Source of the DNA: Phoenix dactylifera
Lineage: Eukaryota; Streptophyta; Magnoliopsida; Arecales; Arecaceae
Reading direction: 5' to 3'
Length of the DNA: 64,000 nucleotides
Assembly: GCF_009389715.1 (NCBI RefSeq)
Contig: NW_024067689.1
Location: forward strand, 1,302,001-1,366,000
A program made the translations under genes and the position numbers. Positions 59,861 through 64,000 of the stretch are shown in pieces (the first letter of the stretch is position 1; each line of letters begins with the position of its first letter). The notes under the pieces were generated by a model. The model saw only the letters and a program-made list of their open reading frames with translations, did not search any database and had not been told where the DNA came from.

Positions 59861-60639
59861 TGTTACGGGAGAACTTAGCCACCATGCCCCACGTGACCGG
59901 CACGCGCGCCCAGGAAGACTACGGCAGCCCCTTGATCCAGCAATCCGACCCCGAGTCGGACATCTTTGGCTCCGCAGCCCGACCCCGAGTCGGCAGCCCC
60001 TTGATCCAGCAATCCGACCCCGAGTCGGACATCTTCGGCTCCGCAGCCCGACCCCGAGTCGGCAGCCCCTTGATCCAGCAATCCGACCCCGAGTCGGACA
60101 TCTTCGTCTCCGCAGCCCGACCCCGAGTCGGACATCTCTCGATAACGACAGGCTATTCCCCAGAGGCACGCCGCAGCCTCCTGCTCCACTACTCCCTGCA
60201 ACGGTTGTATCTGGCGCTGCTCCACGATCCCCTGTAACAGCCGTACAAGGCGGAGCTCCACTACGCCCTGTCATGGCCGTACCCAGCGCTGCCCCACGAC
60301 GCCCTGTAACGGCCGTGTCAGTGGCAGCTCCATCGTGCCCCACGATGACGAACCCCCCTGAAAGACCCCCCAGCCTGGTATATATGCGGCTGGGGGAGGA
60401 GGGGGGGTAAGCAAGAACTTACAGAGCATTCTCTTACTTGCTACTATTATCTCTCCTTCTCCTCCAATCTCCTCTGACTTGATCGTCGGAGGGCCCCCAC
60501 TACCCCAGTGGTGGTGCGAGGCTTGCTTGCAGGTTTTCCGGTGGAAGGTGGAGCGCAATCAACACCAACCAAGGCAACTCAAACGGAACCCCGTTCACAC
60601 CGCTGTGCCAATCGTTCTCGGTTTGGACCACCAGCAACA
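59861..60639 (+). repeat. 3' LTR of the Tat element (779 bp)
   Basis: Same borders as the 5' LTR, but with three instead of two copies of the 69-bp unit, which accounts for most of the 67-bp length difference. About six other differences in 710 bp. Confidence 0.92.
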
Positions 60640-60697
<58 letters not shown>

Positions 60698-60700
60698 GTA
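60640..60700. repeat. (ATAC)n/(CA)n/(TA)n microsatellite at the Tat target site
   Basis: Starts with the right copy of the ATACA duplication (60640-60644) and continues as ATAC, CA and TA repeats. The Tat element inserted at the edge of this microsatellite. Confidence 0.9.
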
Positions 60701-60775
60701 TGTATATATCCAAATTTTTATTAAGAAATGTCCTAAAAGTATATAGAACATAGTCATTGTTTCCCTTTTTTCTAG

Positions 60776-60877
60776 GAGCCTAATTAATTCCAAATATGGT
60801 TAACAAAAGTAGATGTTGTCGTCTCCTTCTATGATCCAGCAATCAACTTCATTGTGGAGGATGATGTCCAAAATGCG
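60776..60877 (+). pseudogene. exon-like block 2 of an unidentified gene
   Basis: Flanked by TTTTTTCTAG and a GTATAC donor. Reads SLINSKYG in one frame, then after a shift VDVVVSFYDPAINFIVEDDV. The frame change and in-frame stop mark it as decayed. A further possible block lies at about 61031-61110 (LLEFMLLNTDTIISFAKDTG). Not recognised. Confidence 0.4.
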
Positions 60878-61157
60878 GTATACATTTCCCTTCTTGATGC
60901 CATGCTTTCCCTTTTGTGAATTTTTGATTATCTTTTTATTTGTTGTTTGATATAGTAGTTGATTCCCATTATGTTATCCATTAATCAACTTGTTTTCTGT
61001 TTGGTACTTTTCTATTGGTGATCTTGCAAGAATCAAGTCTCCTAGAATTTATGCTTCTAAACACTGATACAATAATTTCTTTTGCTAAGGATACTGGTTG
61101 TACTGAGATGACCGCTTTCTAATTGATGCTAATTATTTGCCTCTTTTATACATATAG

Positions 61158-61257
61158 AGGAGATGATATATTGCTCACGGAACCTTCTTGGTCCCAGGTT
61201 GTTAATGATTTACTGAACCCAGCAGGACAGAATCTAAGAATCAGGGAGGATCTTCAG
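61158..61257 (+). pseudogene. exon-like block 3 of an unidentified gene
   Basis: Between an ATATAG acceptor and a CAG/GTGCTA donor. Reads GDDILLTEPSWSQVVNDLLN and then an Arg/Glu-rich end. Its donor phase fits the next block at 63529. Family not recognised. Confidence 0.5.
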
Positions 61258-61633
61258 GTGCTAGATTTCCCTGTTCTTTAAAAGTTACTGCTGTTCCATT
61301 TCTCTTTCATTGCTATTGCCAACTTACATTCTATTTTTTAAGTTCTTTTGAAATTGGAAGCTTAATTTATCTGGTCGTTATTTGCACTAAATTGAAACTG
61401 TGTTATTGTTATATTTATGCAAGTATTAACCTACAGATAAAAATTATTTATTTTGTTATATTTATTTTCACTTTCTCCCATTTTCCTAAGTTCCATAGAT
61501 AAAAATCCTACAGAGGCCTCCTTTAAAATGATCATGTATGGATCTGTTTATAAATCACCAGGTAAGGCACTCTTGCTGATCTTAAAACATCTACTGAAAG
61601 GAGCAGATTGGGAAAACAGAGCTTGTTCCCGCC

Positions 61634-63240
61634 TAGAGGTGATCACGGGCCTTCTGGCCCGCCCAGCCCGCCCAGCCCGGCCCAAAATTTTTCGGGCTTG
61701 GGCATTGAAAAAGGGCCCATTGGTCGGGCCTGGGCAGGAAAAATGGCCCGACCAAAAAAATCGGGCCGGGCCTGGACACTTTTAAAAATGGCCCGGTTCG
61801 GCCCGGCCCGGCTATAAAACACTGATATAAAATATAATATATTAAAAAAATTTAAGAAACCCTAAAACTAAAACCCCAAACCCCCCCTCCCCCTTCCCTC
61901 GCTGAGAGCCGCCGCCCCCCCCAAACCCCCCCCTCCCTTTCCCTTGCTGAGAGACCCCCCCTTCCCTCGCTGAGAGCCTGATAGCCGCTCCCTGTAGCCG
62001 GTTTCCCTGTAGCCGCCGCCTCCTCTCGGTATCGTCGCCTCTTCAACGACCGACCGGCGGCTCTTCGCGTCCTTCTCCCCCGGACGGCAACCTCCGCGGC
62101 TCCGGTCACCGACTCACAGTCACCGGTAAGATTTTTCTCCTCCTCCTCCTCCTCTTCGAGCTCGATCCCGGATGGATTTTGTTTTGGATGGACCGGTGGA
62201 GACTGGAGAGAAAGAGGGAGGAGGGATTTGGTTGGCTTGATAGTTGATACACACGTCTGAACTCTGAGGAAGGGAGTGATCTTTCATCCCTTCTCTTTTT
62301 TGGTTTTGGTCTTGGTTTTCCTTCCCTCACATTGCTCCGGTTCCAGCTGGGCCATCAGGAAGAAAGATCGGGGGATTGGAGATGGACTTCTTGAGGGTGG
62401 AGATTCTTTTAATCTTCTCCTCTCGGTTTCTTCTCCCCTGACCTGAGAATCTCAGGGAGCGGCTATCAGGCTGAGATGGGCTCCTGATCTCCCTTTTTTG
62501 TTTTTTTTTTTTGCCGGTTGGATGGGGCTTTATTTTTATTATGATAAATACTACCATCCCAATTGCTAATGTTTCAATTTTGTATTTGTAGGTTTTGAGA
62601 GTTAGAAGATGCAAGGATGTTCTTCTACAGTTTTCTATTATGGAAGTGGCTTCAAGAATTATGATTACATTTACTTTTGAATGCACAAAGATGGATGTTT
62701 GTTATAATGTTAATGGGACAATGTAATTTGTATTTTGTCTAAATATGTAATTGTTTAAGTTTGTAGTTTTTATTGTTGGGTTGTAATTTTCAGCTGGACA
62801 ATAATGTTTCATACATTTTATTTTCTTTCTATTGGCTTGAAGATGCAAATTTTTTCTTTTTTAATGTTTGTAGATATATCCAAATTCCAAAGTTTGAAAC
62901 CACCACCAACACTATCTATTTGAAATAAGCTAGTTATATGCTTAACATTAACCAATTAATAATTGGAGAAATAAAATAAAGGTAGAAAAATACATCCAGT
63001 TTTAGAGAGCCCATTAAGCTGTTGGGCCATTTTGGCCCATTTCTAGATTCCAAAAAAAAAAAAAAAAAATTGGGCCTGTCGGGTCGGGCCTGGGACCAGA
63101 TTTATAAGGTTGGATCGGGCCTGAACAAAAATTTAAGCCCGATAGTCGGGCCGGGCCGAGTCTGGGCATAGCTATCGGGCCTAACTTTTGCTGTAGAGCC
63201 CGGCCCGAGCCCGGCCCGGCCCGGGTTTTGATCACCTCTA
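61634..63240. mobile_element. non-autonomous hAT element, 1.6 kb
   Basis: Terminal inverted repeats are TAGAGGTGATCA on the left and TGATCACCTCTA on the right. GGGCC/GGCCC-rich subterminal stretches at both ends (about 61645-61815 and 63070-63225) mirror each other. The flanks TTCCCGCC (61626-61633) and ATCCCGCC (63243-63250) match 7 of 8, as expected for an 8-bp hAT duplication, though the right copy is offset by two bases. No transposase. The interior 61980-62130 resembles a plant 5' UTR ending in an ACCGGTAAG donor-like site. Confidence 0.75.
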
Positions 63241-63528
63241 TAATCCCGCCCTGCCTTGTCATTTGTGTTAGTCAAAACAGTTGCCCTTCCTTTTTTTGTA
63301 CTCCTATACTCTCTCTCTTTTCTGCCATATGCTTCCAGACATGCTCTTATACTCTCGTCATTTTACAAGCACCTTTCCTCTCTTCTTTCTTCCAAATGCT
63401 CCTAATTGCCAGCCATAGTGTTGCTAGCTAATGTACCCAATTTCCGAGGCTATGCTTGGGAAAAAGGTGGTTCCAGCCAGGGCCTAACATCCTATTGCAC
63501 TAATTCATAATATGATATTGTAATGCAG

Positions 63529-63801
63529 GAGTTCAAGAGGTTGTTTAGGGAAGATGCTATGGATTATGCTACGTGCACAGCTAATGTCAAGAGGAAACGG
63601 CCTACTCCAAGAAGTTTGAGAGGTGGAAAAGCTCCATGGGATAAAGGTGAAGATGATGAGGATGGAGAAGATGATGATGATGACTGTATGGGAGGGCCAC
63701 GAAGGCTCAACTTTAGAAACCAAAAAGAGCAATGGCAGCAGGGTTACCAGACAACAACAATTGTAATTATAACTTGTGCAACATTACTGTACATTATATG
63801 A
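63529..63801 (+). pseudogene. exon-like block 4 of an unidentified gene
   Basis: After TAATGCAG, an open frame of 90 codons reads EFKRLFREDAMDYATCTANV, then basic KRKRPTPRSLRGGK and an acidic Asp/Glu stretch, ending in TGA. The composition suggests the C-terminal part of a nuclear protein. It joins in phase with block 3 across the intron that holds the hAT element. The last 20 or so codons look intron-derived. I do not recognise the family. Confidence 0.5.
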
Positions 63802-64000
63802 TTATAGTGAGAGGGAAGGATTGGTGTGGGAGTTGTTCAATAGTAGTGACAAAGTAGTTTGATTATATGACAATTAAATATTTCGAATGATTTGAATGTT
63901 TGTGTCAATGTAAATGTAATACAGGTTCATATTGTTATAATGTGTTTTTATAATTTACATTCGTATTTTTATTTTTTTTAAAAATAGCAATCTCGACGCT
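63802..64000. other. AT-rich end of the window
   Basis: No gene. The last bases, CTCGACGCT, resemble the CGACGCT subterminal motif of the CACTA end at 45439, but the sequence stops there. Confidence 0.4.

Larger units (their letters stand above)
47457..60639 (+). mobile_element. Tat-lineage Ty3/gypsy element, complete, 13.2 kb
   Basis: Two LTRs (712 and 779 bp) that differ by about six substitutions plus one tandem unit, so a young insertion. Gag-pol lies in one frame with RT, a second archaeal-type RNase H and integrase in gypsy order. A 6.2-kb region between pol and the 3' LTR carries tandem repeats and an antisense gene. The extra RNase H and the antisense ORF in a long 3' region are features of the Tat group (Grande, RIRE2, Retand relatives). 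Confidence 0.92.

Overview
The window comes from the nuclear genome of a flowering plant, most likely a monocot and possibly a palm (the palm guess is an impression only). The reasons are two intact single-copy plant genes with monocot-like GC-rich 5' ends, GT-AG introns, plant LTR-retrotransposon lineages (Sirevirus-type copia, Tat-type gypsy), CACTA and hAT DNA transposons, and long AT-rich intergenic DNA. Host genes are few and most of the sequence is nested mobile DNA.

Layout. 1-3174: 3' part of a decayed Ty1/copia element (+ strand) ending in a clean 350-bp LTR. 3175-13.9 kb: mostly unrecognised intergenic DNA with one possible terminal exon. 13968-15234: two-exon MAKR-family gene (membrane-associated kinase regulator). 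15.2-21.4 kb: intergenic, with a 130-bp tandem duplication and a MITE-like element. 21477-22178 (- strand): LEA_2/NHL-type membrane protein gene. 23316-23639 and 27216-27251: broken copy of the WD40 protein AIP1, split by a 3.58-kb CACTA element (23640-27215) that carries only remnants of a TNP2 transposase. 27.3-28.4 kb: AT-rich element. 28.5-45.1 kb: old copia element on the - strand. Its gag is interrupted by a complete 11.6-kb Sirevirus-like copia element (32504-44106; 5-bp duplication GTTGC) with gag, pol, a third 499-aa ORF in the env-like position, and LTRs packed with the perfect palindrome GAGTCGACTC. 45439 to the window end: a second CACTA terminus followed by an intronless, internally deleted PTPA (PP2A activator) copy and exon-like blocks of an unidentified gene. 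This block is invaded by a young 13.2-kb Tat-lineage gypsy element (47457-60639; duplication ATACA) and by a 1.6-kb non-autonomous hAT element (61634-63240).

How the parts fit. The two live host genes look independent. The rest is a record of successive insertions: copia into copia, CACTA into a gene copy, gypsy and hAT into a gene-fragment-bearing (possibly Pack-CACTA) block. The most interesting structures are the palindrome arrays of the Sirevirus LTR, which recur in inverted orientation just upstream of its third ORF, and the Tat element's three-exon antisense gene (729 codons, open throughout) next to two related tandem-repeat arrays.
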